A stretch of DNA of 64,000 bases from Xestospongia muta (lineage: Eukaryota > Porifera > Demospongiae > Haplosclerida > Petrosiidae). Shown here piece by piece: positions 24,230 to 37,869 of the stretch. The DNA lies in NCBI GenBank assembly GCA_963693285.1, contig OY848918.1, positions 15,994,263 through 16,058,262 on the forward strand, read 5' to 3'. Under the pieces are notes generated by a model that ran no database searches, was not told the DNA's origin, and worked only from the letters and a program-made list of their open reading frames with translations. Position 1 is the stretch's first letter, and each line of letters begins with the position of its first letter. The position numbers and the translations under genes are program-made.

Positions 24230-25560
24230 AAACAATGGAAGAAATATATCAGGTTACAGGTTACAGAACAGTTGCAATAGGACACAGTAGATAGGTGAAT
24301 TATATTAGGACACAGTAGATTGAACAAGTGTATTAGAACAGAGTAGTTAGGACAATTGCATTATGACACAGTAGATGGGAAAATTACAATAGGACACAGT
24401 ATATGGTAGAATTATATTAGTACACAGTAGATGGAACAAGTGCATTAGAACACAGTGGTTGAGACAATTACATTATGACACAGTAGATGGGAAAATTACA
24501 ATAGGACACAGTATATGGGAGAATTATATTAGGACACAGTAGATGGAACAAGTGTGTTAGAACACAGTGGTTGAGATAATTACGTTATGACACAGTAGAT
24601 GGGAAAATTACAATAGGACACACTATATGGGAGATGTATATTAGGACACAGTAGATGGAACAAGTGTATTAGAACACAGTGGTTGAGACAATTACATTAT
24701 GACACAGTAGATGGGAAAATTACAATAGGACACAGTATATGGGAGAATTATATAGGACACAGTAGATGGAACAAGTGTATTAGAACACAGTGGTTGAGAC
24801 AATTATGTCATGACACAGTAGATAAGAAAATTACAATAGGACACAGAAGATTGCAGAATTATATTAGGACACAGTAGATGGAACAAGTGTATTAGAACAA
24901 AGTGGTTGAGACAATTACATTATGACACAGTAGATAGGAGAATTATATAGGACAAAGTAGATGGAACAAGTGTATTAGAACACAGTGGTTGAGACAATTA
25001 CATTATGACACAGTAGATGGGAAAATTACAATAGGACACAGAAGATTGGAGAATTATATTAGGACACAGTAGATGTGACAATTGTATTAGAACACAGTGG
25101 TTGAGACATTTATGTTATGACACAGTAGATGGGAAAATTACAATAAGACACAGTATATGGGAGATGTATATTAGGACATGGTAGATGGAACAAGTGTATT
25201 AGAACACAGTGGTTGAGACAATTACATTATGACACAGTAGATGGGAAAATTACAATAGGACACAGTATATGGGAGAATTATATTAGGACACAGTAGATGG
25301 AACAAGTGTATTAGAACACAGTGGTTGAGACAATTACATTATGACACAGTAGATGGGAAAATTACAATAGGACACAGAAGATGGGAGAATTATATTAGGA
25401 CACAATAGATGGGACAATTGTATTAGAACACAGTGGTTGAAACAATTACGTTATGACACAGTAGATGGGAGAAATATATCAGGTTACAGGTTACAGAACA
25501 GTTGAAATAGGACACACTAGATGTTAGAATTATATTAGGACACAGTAGACGAAACAAGTG
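24230..25560. repeat. Minisatellite of ~28-bp subunits in ~112-bp higher-order units
   Basis: GGACACAGTAGATGG-like subunits recur about every 28 bases. Four variants (ending in ACAATTACATTATGA, AAAATTACAATA, GAATTATATTA and ACAAGTGTATTAGAA) form a ~112-bp superunit, seen from landmarks at 24451, 24563, 24675 and 24786. The array begins and ends with a matching ATATCAGGTTACAGGTTACA block (about 24246 and 25477). Confidence 0.85.
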
Positions 25561-25609
25561 TATTGAACGCTTGCCCAATGAGTGAGCTCTAAAGGCCAGG
25601 TTGTATATA

Positions 25610-26175
25610 GTACATGCACCAGACCCATGCTATAGGCTTTTAATAGGAATGCTAAGTCATCAAATTATATGCGCACTTCAAGGCTCATTCCATATTCTAA
25701 GCATGTAAACTTCTCTCCTTTTCATACGCAGTAACCTATGCTATAGGGTTTTAATATGAATGCTAAGTCATCAAATTATATGTGCACTTCAAGGCTCATT
25801 CCATATTCTAAGCATGTAAACTTCTCTTCTTTTCATACCCAGTAACCTATGCAAGAGGCTTTTAATATGAATGCTAAGTTATCAAATTATATGTGCACTT
25901 CAAGGCTCATTCCATATTCTAAGCATGTAAACTTCTCTCCTTTTCATATGCAGTAACCTATGCTATAGGCTTTTAATATGAATGCTAAGTCATCAAATTA
26001 TATGTGCAGTTCAATGTTCATTCCATATTCTAAGCATGTAAACTTCTCTCCTTTTCATACTCAGTAACCTATGCAAGAGGCTTTTAATAGGAATGTTAAG
26101 TCATCAAATTATATGTGCACTTCAAGGCTCATTCCATATTCTAAGCATTTAAGCTTCTCTCCTTTTCATATGCAG
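25610..26175. repeat. 111-bp tandem repeat, five copies
   Basis: Units carry CCTATGCTATAGGCTTTTAA, AATTATATGTGCACTTCAAG and CCATATTCTAAGCATGTAAA, spaced 111 bases (25731, 25842, 25953). It adjoins the preceding minisatellite but has an unrelated unit. Copies are over 90% alike by eye. Confidence 0.85.
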
Positions 26176-26179
26176 TATA

Positions 26180-27440
26180 GCTTTCTTTCTGCTGGCATCT
26201 TTTGGCACTAAACATCCTATCAGAACTTCAGTAATATATACACCAATATTATAATTATAGAGAGCTCATAATTAATGACAACTGCATCTACAACAATGAA
26301 CTTATGTCTACAACAATGAACTTACAAACTGTTACCAGAAAATGTTGTCAGGTATCAGACTACCATTTTAGTTGTTGTAGAAACAGAATACTAACATCAC
26401 TATAAACATAGTTTAAAATGTTGATGAGACTGAAACACTCCAGGGAGATATATGATCCATGATATAGAGCAGCAACCATAGAAAAGAAAGAAATTCGTTA
26501 TTTGTCCCAACTCACCACCAAAAGAAACATCTTTAATATATATATATATATATATGCCTAAAACACAATAAATATATTATATACTAACAATTGTTATCAG
26601 GTATAACTTACAAGTAGTCAGTGTTTTTTTACACATATATAGATCTTCTTTCTATATATATATATAATATATATATATATATGTATGTAAAAAGTAACAG
26701 TGGTTATTTTGTTAATGTTTGTACATACCTCACAACCATGTAGTGTTCTTATATATAGAGTATGTAGCACATAGATCACTAGGAATATTAACCTAAAAAT
26801 TAAAGAAAAGACCAGTGATTATTACTGCATGTACAACATATTGAACTTACAACGTAACAGTAATCAGAATATATGATCAGATCACCTTAGATGGTAACTA
26901 TATAACTACACAATGAAATATAGTGTTGGCTAACATTGGTTAAAATGTTATATATACAACTCACAACCAGTTTAGCATGACTAGAAATATAACATCACAA
27001 AGCACAGTAATAGGCAAATGATCATGTATTTAGTAAGCAAACAGTTAACTGAATTAAGGCAATTAAAGTAAAATCAGAAAAGGCTAAGTATTCATTCATA
27101 ATAACAATATATAAGCATTAATAATTCTAGGAAACAACAAGAAACCAGTTCACTTAATACAATACAGCAAGTCTGAATAAAACCAGGATAGTGGGGGTTT
27201 ATACTACCAACAATACACAAGGGAATAGTAGAATACAGTTAAGTTACATAAGGACATAGTCAACTGTACAGTTATATTAAAACACAGGGTCACATTCAAA
27301 CGCAACAAGAGAATTATATACTAAAGACACAAAGTTACATTTCAATATGTTGAAACATGTGTTATGCTAGAGAAGGACAGATAGTTAGGCACATGTACAT
27401 ATTAGCACACAATGAATGGGACTGAATGCAGTGAACATAC
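26180..27440. other. AT-rich spacer between arrays
   Basis: It contains two TATATA runs and no recognisable gene. From about 27290 it grades into diverged ACACAG/GACAG motifs of the next array. Confidence 0.5.
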
Positions 27441-27499
27441 TAGATTTTACAACAATAATAGGAAATGAAGCAGAGTTACTTGTAGGGATAATATGAGAG

Positions 27500-28940
27500 T
27501 TACAATAAGGGACAGTGAACCGAACAGTCAGTATTAGGACACAGTAAACAGGACAGATACATTACCACAGAGTACACATGACAGATACATTAGATTACAG
27601 TATACAGATTTGCTACTTTAAAACACAGTAAACAGGACATTAGACACGGGAGACAGCACAGTCACATCAGGACACAGTAGACAGGATGGCTACATTAGAA
27701 CACAGTAGACAAGACATTTACATCAGGACACAGTAGACTGGACAAACCATAGACAAGACGGTTGACACTAGACAGGACAGTTACATTGAAAGACATTCGA
27801 CAGGGTAGTAAGATTAAAAGACAGTAGACAGGATATTACATTAAAAGACAATAGACAGGACAGGTACATTAAAAGACAGTAGACAGGAAGTTACATTAAA
27901 AGACAATAGACAGGACAAGTACATTAACAGTAGACAGGACAGGTACATTAAAATAGAGTAGACAGGATAGGTACATTAAAAGACAGTAGACAGGACAGGT
28001 ACATTAAAAGACAGTAGACAGGACAGGTACATTAAAAAACAGTAGACAGGACAGGTACATTAAAAGACAGTAGACAGGACAGGTACATTAACAGTAGACA
28101 GGACAGTTACATTAAAAGACAATTGACAGGACAGGTACATTAAAAGACAGTAGACAGGAAGTTATATTAAAAGACAGTAGACAGGACTGGTACATTAAAA
28201 GACAGTAGACAGAAAGTTACATTAAAAGACAGTAGACAGGAAGTTACATTAAAAGACAGTAGACAGGAAACTTACATTAAAGACAGTAGACAGGACAAAG
28301 ACAGTAGACAGGAAGTTACATTAAAAGACAGTAGACAGGACAGGTACATTAAAAGACAGTGGACAGGAAGTTACATTAAAAGACAGTAGACACGAAGTTA
28401 CATTAAAAGACAGTAGACAGGAAGTTATAATAAATGACAGTAGACAGGACAGGTACATTAAAAGACAGTAGACAGGACAGGTATATTAACAGTAGACACG
28501 ACAGTTACATTAAAAGACAGTAGACAGTACAGTTACATTACGACACAGCAAACATGACAGTTAAATTAAAGCACATTAGAGAGGACAGTTACAATGGGAT
28601 GCTGTAGACATAATAAAAATTAAAGAGACAAGGTTACTTTCATTGATATAATGATGATTAAATTAAGGCATATCACAAAGGGTGGTGAGGTATATTAGAA
28701 GGACCAAATTAAATCCAGTCAATCAACTGATGCTCAATATTTTAGGATACAGTTACACTGTAGAAACGCTGTTAATATGGGAGGTACATTAAAAGACAGT
28801 AGACAGGAAGTTACATTAAAAGACAATAGACAGGACAAGTACATTAACAGTAGACAGGACAGGTACATTAAAAGACAGTAGACAGGATAGGTACATTAAA
28901 AGACAGTAGACAGGACAGGTAGATTAACAGTAGAAGGTTG
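27500..28940. repeat. ~26-28-bp minisatellite
   Basis: The unit is built on AAAAGACAGTAGACAGGACA plus GGTACATT or AGTTACATT. More than 30 copies run to 28570, then a ~200-bp unrelated insert, then more copies at 28780-28940. The shared GACAGTAGA/ACACAGTAGA core suggests kinship with the 24.2-25.6 kb array. Confidence 0.85.
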
Positions 28941-29059
28941 AGTTCATACAATTTACTAACTTGAGTACAGTATTAGAGATTGCTAACTATAATCAATATA
29001 ATACTGATATTTATTAGTCTAAAAAATTACTTAACAATTATAAATAATAATTATTGTTA

Positions 29060-32000
29060 ATATTACAACACAAAGAAACAAATGTTTATTTGTTGGAATG
29101 TTGGTGGGTTACCAATGGAAGTTCATTTACAATCACATTGTTTTTATATCAAATTTGCTAAAGTAAATGAATTACAACAGAAAACATATGCATTCGCAAT
29201 AGTAAAAAAACATCAATATATTATACGTTGTTAGTAACACAAAAATGTTGGGAAATTACCTATGGGAAAGTCATCGTAAATAGACTATATCACATCACAT
29301 TTATAACAGTTTACAACAGTTGGAAAGCATGAATAGATGAATGGATTAACAACAGATAAATGGACAAATAGATGGATAAATGTATTAATGAATGTCTTTA
29401 AAAATAGGCAAATACTAACAAGTATTAATATTGAAAGAGTAACACCCTCCAAATGAAATCTTAGTGAGAATCCAATACGTATATGAATAACGTAAGTTAA
29501 TTCAGCAGAATTTGCATGCAAATACAATTAGTGAGTAATAGTTAACTATCTTAATAACAATAATGACAAAGTGACTTGTACAGAATTAATTAAGTGATGG
29601 CAACATATTTAATGTATACCACACCTAAAACTATTATAGTAATTGTAATGATTAGAATCAACTTTATTAATTGCATTTAAAGCAGACAGAAGCAACGATT
29701 TCTTAATTGTGCTAAAACGAGAACATTATTCAGAATCAATAACCAAATGCTACAAATTACAATACAATTGTAATCACATCACATTCTTTTTACATGGCAA
29801 TTATTGCTGTATAAATTTTGTAAATATAGTGTTAATATTACAACACAAAAAACGAATGTTTATTTGTTGGAACGTTGGTGGGTTACCAATGGAAGTTCAT
29901 TTACAATCACATTGTTTTTATATCAAATTTGCAATATTAAATGAATTACAACAGAATTCCAATGCATTCACAAATGTAAAAAAAACATTAATATACTATA
30001 TGTTGTTAGTAACACAAAAATGTTGGGAAATTACCTATTGGAAAGTCATTGTAAATAGACTATATCACATCACATTAACAACAGTTTACAACAGTTGGAA
30101 AGCATGAATAGATGAATGGATTAACAACAGATAAATGGACAAATAGATGGATAAATGTATTAATGAATGTCTTTAAAAATAGGCAAATACTAACAAGTAT
30201 TAACATTGAAAGAATAACACCCTCCAAATGAAATCTTAGTAAGAATGACAGTATATGAATAATGTAAGCTAATTCAGCAGAATTTGCATACAAATATCAC
30301 ATCACATTTACGACAGTTTACAACATTGTAAATATATAGTTAATATTACAACACAAAGAAACAAATATTTATTTGTTGGAATGTTAGTGGCTTACCAATA
30401 GAAGTTTATTTACAATCACATTGTTTTTATATCAAATTTGCTATAGTAAATGAATTACAACAGAATTCCAATGCATTCACAAAACTAAAAAAACATCAAT
30501 ATACTATACGTTGTTAGTAACACAAAAATGTTGGGAAATTACCTATGGGAAAGTCATCGTAAATAGACTATATCACATCACATTAACAACAGTTTACAAC
30601 AGTTGGAAAGCATGAATAGATGAATGGATTAACAACAGATAAATGGACAAATAGATGGATAAATGTATTAATGAATGTCTTTAAAAATAGGCAAATACTA
30701 ACAAGTATTAATATTGAAAGAGTAACACCCTCCAAATGAAATCTTAGTGAGAATCCAATACGTATATGAATAACGTAAGTTAATTCAGCAGAATTTGCAT
30801 GCAAATACAATTAGTGAGTAATAGTTAACTATCTTAATAACAATAACGACAAAGTGACTTGTACAGAATTAATTAAGTGATGGCAACATATTTAATGTAT
30901 ACCACACCTAAAACTATTATAGTAATTGTAATGATTAGAATCAACTTTATTAATTGCATTTAAAGCAGACAGAAGCAACGATTTCTTAATTGTGCTAAAA
31001 CGAGAACATTATTCAGAATCAATAACCAAATGCTACAAATTACAATACAATTGTAATCACATCACATTCTTTTTACATGGCAATTATTGCTGTATAAATT
31101 TTGTAAATATAGTGTTAATATTACAACACAAAAAACGAATGTTTATTTGTTGGAACGTTGGTGGGTTACCAATGGAAGTTCATTTACAATCACATTGTTT
31201 TTATATCAAATTTGCAATATTAAATGAATTACAACAGAATTCCAATGCATTCACAAATGTAAAAAAAACATTAATATACTATATGTTGTTAGTAACACAA
31301 AAATGTTGGGAAATTACCTATTGGAAAGTCATTGTAAATAGACTATATCACATCACATTAACAACAGTTTACAACAGTTGGAAAGCATGAATAGATGAAT
31401 GGATTAACAACAGATAAATGGACAAATAGATGGATAAATGTATTAATGAATGTCTTTAAAAATAGGCAAATACTAACAAGTATTAACATTGAAAGAATAA
31501 CACCCTCCAAATGAAATCTTAGTAAGAATGACAGTATATGAATAATGTAAGCTAATTCAGCAGAATTTGCATACAAATATCACATCACATTTACGACAGT
31601 TTACAACATTGTAAATATATAGTTAATATTACAACACAAAGAAACAAATATTTATTTGTTGGAATGTTAGTGGCTTACCAATAGAAGTTTATTTACAATC
31701 ACATTGTTTTTATATCAAATTTGCTATAGTAAATGAATTACAACAGAATTCCAATGCATTCACAAAACTAAAAAAACATCAATATACTATACGTTGTTAG
31801 TAACACCAAAATGTTGGGAAATTACCTATGGGAAAGTCATCGTAAATAAACTATATCACATCACATTAACAACAGTTTACAACAGTTGGAAAGCATGAAT
31901 AGATGAATGGATTAACAACAGATAAATGGACAAATAGATGGATAAATGTATTAATGAATGTCTTTAAAAATAGGAAAATATTAACAAGTATTAACATTGA

Positions 32001-32290
32001 AAGAATAACACCCTCCAAATTGTAAATAGACTATATTACATCACATTAACAACAGTTTACAACATTTGGAAAGCATAAATAGATGAATGGATTAACAACA
32101 GATAAATGGACAAATAGATGGATAAATGTATTAATGAATGTAACAAGTATTAATATTGAAGGAATAACACCCTCCAAATGAAATCTTAGTAAGAATGCCA
32201 GTATATGAATAACGTAAGCTAATTCAGCAGAATTTGCATACAAATACATTGCTTACTGAGCAATAGTTAACTATCTTAATAACAATAATG
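29060..32290. repeat. Tandem large repeats with a 1283-bp period
   Basis: Segments starting near 29260 and 30550 are almost identical at an offset of exactly 1283 bases (for example 29709-30107 against 30992-31390). Each unit contains internal subrepeats about 509 and 774 bases apart, anchored by TACAATCACATTGTTTTTAT (starts near 29129, 29906, 30415, 31189, 31698). A shorter partial copy ends near 32260. The 132-codon frames are identical in both copies, hydrophobic and AT-driven, so they are not counted as genes. Confidence 0.85.
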
Positions 32291-32329
32291 ACAAAGTGAC
32301 TTGTACGTACAATGTAAATTACCAATCAC

Positions 32330-32950
32330 AAATATTATTTAACGTTAACATTCAAACTCCGATAAATCCCAGGTAAAGTACATACTTTATCAAATATATA
32401 TATTATTAAAACAATGCTTAATGCAATGAAGCAGTATAGATATAAAGAAAAAATAATAATATTACAATGCTTTTACTATTGGATAATTTCATCAAGAAAA
32501 CCCTACTGTTGGTTTATTAATGTAATCTTCGATGGAAAATACATAAGATTTATGCATGTTGTGTGGGTGATGGCAATATGATGGATATTTATCAACATAA
32601 TAAAACAATTGGTAATTAAATGTAAATAACATTGTATATTTACCATCAAAACTCAATGTTTAATAAACAATTGTAAAAATAGTGTAAATTTACTATCATA
32701 GACACATTACCGCCATACTATAGTTAAGTTGATGTATATTTCTTATCAAGTAAACAAGCATCGTTATAGCATTGTAGAGAAGATGTAAATTACCAATCAC
32801 AAATATTATTAACGTTAACATTCAAACTCCTATAAATCCCAGGTAAAGTACATACTTCATCAGATATATATATTATTAAAACAATGCTTAATGCAATGAA
32901 GCAGTATAGATATAAAGTAAAAATAATAAAATAATACAGAAATAAAGAAT
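32330..32950. repeat. Pair of ~120-bp direct repeats
   Basis: The stretch with AACGTTAACATTCAAACTCC, CCCAGGTAAAGTACATACTT and TATTATTAAAACAATGCTTA occurs at about 32330-32450 and 32795-32920. The copies are separated by about 465 bases of AT-rich DNA. No gene is seen. Confidence 0.75.
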
Positions 32951-33769
32951 TAACATGCACATATTATGTCCTGTTGTCATTATTAATGTTCTTTATATAT
33001 TAGGTCTCTCATCTCAGCTTGATTCTTTAATATTTAGATGTTGTTTCTATATTTAAGACAACAAATCACATTCAATGTTATATGGGTGTTGAATCTTCTT
33101 TCAAAGGAGGGGGGTCCAGCACTGGAGTAAGATAGAGAGAGATCAGAGATCAGAGATCAGCCTACAGTCCTGTATTGATGCAAGTCTTCATTCATAACTA
33201 CATAGTACAGGTAGAGATGAAATAAATAACATTCTACATCATACATATTATTTAGACTTACAACTTAAGGGTAGTGATGCACCGATAAACTAGTATTGTC
33301 CATTCATTTTATTTGTATGTGTACCTTGCTCAGTTCTAGTTAAGAATGAAACAGACAAACGTACTCACAGCTTTAATCCAACTTAAGAAGTCAAAATGAC
33401 ACAAAGACATATGCTTAAGATGAGGGATGGTTATTCCCCTCTTGTACTCCAAAACTTGCTAGAGACAACAGAAAATAAAACAGACAATAAGGAGTACTAT
33501 CATAACTTATCCTTACTGGGGTATTATCAGTAAAAATAGTAAAATGAAGAGTTTACTAGATGTGTCTTCATCAGAGATCAGATCAGATCAAACTCTATAA
33601 TATATATCAACCTTATGTGGAATAACAAATAATGAATTGTTCAATGGACAATTGTTTAGCACTAATTACATCATCAACCCATCTATCTATCCATCCATCC
33701 ATACTAACATACATTCTATAAATCCATTTACTATCTATTCATACATCAAGTTACCCATCATAACATTGT

Positions 33770-34440
33770 AGAGCTTCATAAGGAATTGTTGACTCTTGAG
33801 ATATCTGATATTCACCTCTAATTCTAAAACACCGTTTTTGAGATCCACATCTGCAGAGAATGTAAGGAGAGCAACTTAACAAATATGTCACCAGGTTTGA
33901 ATATAGAATGAAATTAATAGAGATCATATAAAATGATAATTTAGACTTGACTACAACTTACCCTGTTATTACTAAACGTTTATAAGGAATTGTTGACTCT
34001 TGAGTGAGAGATTTACATGTAGTTGTCCAAGAAAAGGAGAAAGGGACGGATTTAAATGTAGTTGTCTGCAATTTGTTATGCGTACCTTGCTCAGTTCTAG
34101 TTAAGAATGAAACAAGCAGCATGTGCTGCCCTATCCAAGACTTTAGAGTTTGAATGAAAGGGAGAGATTTAAATGTAGTTGTCTGCAATTTGTTATCCAC
34201 ATCTGCAGAGAATCAAATGTAAGGAGAGTAACTTAACAAATATGTCACCAGATTTGAATATAGAATGAAACTAATAGATATCATATAAAATGATAATTTA
34301 GACTTGACTACAACTTACCCTGTTATTACTAGACTTTTATAAGGAATTTTTGACTCTTGAGTGTTAGATTTACAAGTAGTTGTCCAAGAAAAGGAGAAAG
34401 GGAGAGATTTAAATGTAGTTGTATGCAAAAGAGAGAGAGA
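33770..34440. repeat. Diverged direct repeats of ~200-300 bp
   Basis: Blocks with GGAATTGTTGACTCTTGAG, AGTTGTCCAAGAAAAGGAGA and TTTAAATGTAGTTGT recur at about 33780, 33985 and 34345. Short repeats follow: GTTACTGACCGAGTAAACAA twice (34520-34600) and a 24-base TCACTCAGATAACAATGTCT unit about four times (34670-34760). No coding support. Confidence 0.7.
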
Positions 34441-34472
34441 GTGGCATTAGTCATCATAGGACATATACTATG

Positions 34473-34505
<33 letters not shown>

Positions 34506-34829
34506 ATCATAGTATGTGTTACAAGTTACTGACCGAGTAAACAATTTTCTTTGGTCCAGTCATCTGTCCAAGTTACTGACCGAGTAAACAATTTTCTTTG
34601 ATGTAGTCATCTGTCCAGCTGGGTGATACTATGAAAACTTTAATTTTCTCAGTGTCACCCTTAGGGAAATGTCTGTAATCACTCAGATAACAATGTCTGT
34701 CATCACTCAGATAACAATGTCTGCCATCACTCAGATAACAATGTCTGCCATTAATTAGACAACAACGAACACTGAATTAGAGAATCAGACTACAGTGAAA
34801 TTATGAGTAGTCTAAAATGTAGTGATTGT

Positions 34830-35470
34830 TTTTTTCTTGTAGTTTCAAATGTAATAACATCAACAATTGAAAGTAGAGAAACAGATATAGAAAATTTCTG
34901 CTCTTTCCATAACCTTAATCTTGCATTAATTTTCTTAAGAGGATTTCCAATAACTTTATAGGGGGATTCATCACAATCTAGTTCCCTTACTTTTAAAAAA
35001 ATAAACTTTGAACGTTTAGAAACAATGGAAGCAAGACAAAGAAAGTGCAGTAAAGTCTATTAGAACTTAAAGAACACTAAAGAGTGTAATTGTAAAAGGA
35101 GACTTGGCTACAAATAGTTTCCAAAAAAGTGACTGTGAGCCAAAAATGGCTGATTAAATATGTCTGACAATTTATGAAGTATGTAGATTAAAGTGGCTTT
35201 CATCATTTGTAAGTTCAAAGGAAACATGCTCAATCACAAAAGTAAGTGGCACAAGCATTGTTCTTTGCTGTATTTTCCAAGTGAACACATCAACTTGCCA
35301 AAGTACATATCCTACTACTACTGGTTTATTTATTTCTGAAACTTTTAAATTAAAATTTGACCACTGCTACCTCTTGCACAAACAATTTCACCTACACAAG
35401 GATAAAAAGGCACTTCCACTACTTGATCTACATCAACAATTGGCTCAACGTTAATTCTAAAATTGTGGAA
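34830..35470 (-). pseudogene. Decayed minus-strand gene, unidentified
   Basis: Reading the minus strand across frameshifts gives INVEPIVDVDQVVEVPFYPC, GEIVCARGSSGQ, NKPVVVGYVLWQVDVFTWKI, LVPLTFVIEHVSFELTNDE and lastly VRELDCDESPYKVIGNPLKK. The pieces follow each other in order and look like one protein that has gained stops. The FYPCVGEIVCARGSSGQ part resembles a small beta-barrel (Tudor/chromo-like) stretch. The family is not recognised and may be transposon-borne. Confidence 0.35.
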
Positions 35471-35559
35471 CAGGATGGGTATGACAAGGGTAGGAATACA
35501 AAATTAGCTTCCTTTTAATTAAAAAGGCTGGCTGGATGTACAACTGACTATATGACTGA

Positions 35560-36280
35560 GGAACAAGAAGACATTGATTGATATATTAAGGATTGTAATT
35601 TACTCTATTTTCAACTAGTTTACACAGTCTGTTTGCCAAGTTAACAAATTTTATAACCAGCTTACACTCAAAAGGGAATATTACAAGAAGTTGAGTTCAA
35701 TAATTATCCACATTGCTGCCAAATGTTCCAAATTGACTGACAACAAATCTATGGCACAGACAGAAAAAGACATTTAAATTAAACAAATCTATTTATCATT
35801 CATCTACTTGCTAATAATAAGACATATGTCAATTGTTTAATGTCACATCCACTTCTTTCTCTACATGTCACAATTTTACAACTTCCTATTAGTGTACATC
35901 AGTTTATTGATAATCATTATATTACACTCATTACTATTATATAATTACATGTACTTATTTTCATATGAAAGAACCTCTTGTTGTTATTTCTAACAATGGT
36001 ACTGATTTTATTTAAAGGCAATCTATAACTTTTGTAAATAGTTATTGCAATATACTTTATAATATAAAGGTCACTATTTTGTTACAAGTTATCATAAACT
36101 TGTTCCAAAGGCTTGTCTGAAACAAAGAAGCAATCATGTACTCTCTCAATTGAAAGGATTGTTTATGTGGTATTAACAATCCTAGTGTATAAGGATTGAA
36201 ATTTACTCTATTTTCAACTAGTTTACACAGTCTGTATGCCAAGTTAACAAATTTGATAACCAGCTTACACTCAATTGTAC
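35560..36280. repeat. Direct repeat pair (~90 bp)
   Basis: AATTTACTCTATTTTCAACT ... ACCAGCTTACACTCAA occurs at about 35588-35675 and 36190-36275 with a few substitutions. The rest of the stretch to 36780 is AT-rich with no gene seen. Confidence 0.7.
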
Positions 36281-36786
36281 CATTAGGTTTACAAACTCAT
36301 GTACTATATATGTACTATGTAAACAGGGCTTCTGATTGTTTACAAATGCCATTACACAATTCTATATGTATCTACATTAGTCTAGTACTTATACTAATAA
36401 TTTCATTAAACTAACTACAACGAGTGGTATCTAGTCTTGGGATAATGACAATAGATACTTTAATTCATCTCACTATCAACTCAAAAACCTTCACATTGTC
36501 ATAGCTACAAAACATAACAACACAACTATATCATCAACTGTATTATTCTCCTTGAGATGATCTAACTCTTCTTTATCAGGACAAGCTATTTTTTTATTAA
36601 AACACAAAAGACACTCAATAGCAAAGCTAATAAAAAGAGCATCAAAAACAATAGAATAAAATAAAAAGGGAGATGAAGCATTTATCATAAGTGATGACAT
36701 TAACAGGTGAATGAATGATAAATATGAACAATATGTATGCTACATTCCTGATAATTCTAAAGTAAATAAGAAATATTTTTCTTGAA

Positions 36787-37865
36787 CTACCTTGCAGAGT
36801 TTAGATCATTGAATGATGAGGGAAGGGAATTCCACAGGGAGAAAGGACTGGTAAGGAAGAAGTTGAGAGTAGTAGAAGATCTGGAGAAGGGCAGATTCAG
36901 ATTTAACGGGTGGGAACAACATAAATTATAAGAGGACTGGTTTTGAAATGAAAAACAGCCAGCAAGTATGTAGAGCTTAGTAAAGATGAACTTGTATAAA
37001 AGGACTAGCTTGGATGTTGCTCTATGGGAGGATAGAGAAGGAAGATTGAAGAGTTTTAGAAGTAGAAGATAATCAGAGGTCCAATTTTGACTGCAGAGTT
37101 TTAGAGCAAAATGTTGAATTTTTTCCAATTTGTTGATGCTAGAAATGGAATATGGATCCATACAAAGGAACTGTACATAAGGATGGGGAGGATTAATGTC
37201 AAATACAATTTAATAAGAACAGAAGAAGAATTATAGTAAAATTGACGATAGTTGTAGCCAAGCAGTTTCTTGGCCTTTGAACAGGTTTCATTGATGTGAG
37301 TAGACCAGGAGATGTTAGAGTAACACCTAGGTACTTTAATGAAGAGACTAATTCAAGAGGTGATCCATAAGGAAAAGAAAAGGAAGAGTAGCAAAGGATG
37401 TAGGAGACTTCCTGGAAATGAACATGTATTTGGTTTTTCAGTGATTGTAATAGTGAGATGTTTAGATTTGACCCAGGAAGAGAGAATATTAACGTTAGAT
37501 TGAGCAAGTGAAAATTCATAGGATGATTTGAAGGGACATGATAGAAGGAGATCATCAGCATATAGGATGATGGATGAAGTTGAGGAGAAAGGTAACTGGA
37601 ATATGTCATTCACATACAAAATGAAAAGAAGTTGTCTAAGATTCGAGCCTTGAGGAATGCCAGATAAGACAGTAGACGTAAAAGAGGAACAGCCATCAAC
37701 AACAACCTGCTGAGATTAAAGTGTGAGATAGCTTTGAAGCCAAACCATAAGGTGATGAATAATGTCAAGTGAAAAAAGTACATCAAGAAGGGATTGATGT
37801 GGAACTGAGTCAAATGCTTTAGTTAGATCAAAAAAAGTTGCACAGATAGAGTACCCTTTACCCAA
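36787..37865 (-). mobile_element. 5'-truncated non-LTR retrotransposon (reverse transcriptase C-terminal part)
   Basis: On the minus strand, starting at about 37865, successive frames give CATFFDLTKAFDSVPHQSLL, LSGIPQGSNL, YVNDI, IILYADDLLLSCPF (YADD at 37562-37551), KYLGVTL and the C-terminal LEKIQHFALKLCSQNW...LWNSLPSSFNDLNSAR ending at a stop (36787). These are reverse transcriptase motifs 3 to 7 and the usual LINE ORF2 tail, with at least three frameshifts. An abrupt 5' start and retained 3' end are typical of incomplete target-primed insertion. It is younger and better kept than the LINE relic at 13 kb. Confidence 0.8.
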
Positions 37866-37869
37866 ATGA

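Noticed and set aside
24683..24877. 64-codon frame in the 112-bp array
   Set aside because: Its peptide is itself periodic with the DNA repeat.
24230..28940. CRISPR-like array
   Set aside because: Units are contiguous variants without unique spacers, and the DNA is eukaryotic.
29709..31390. Two identical 132-codon frames
   Set aside because: They are identical because they lie in the 1283-bp tandem units; composition is AT-driven and the antisense strand is equally open.
36787..37813. Separate small minus-strand genes
   Set aside because: The frames are consecutive pieces of one frameshifted reverse transcriptase.
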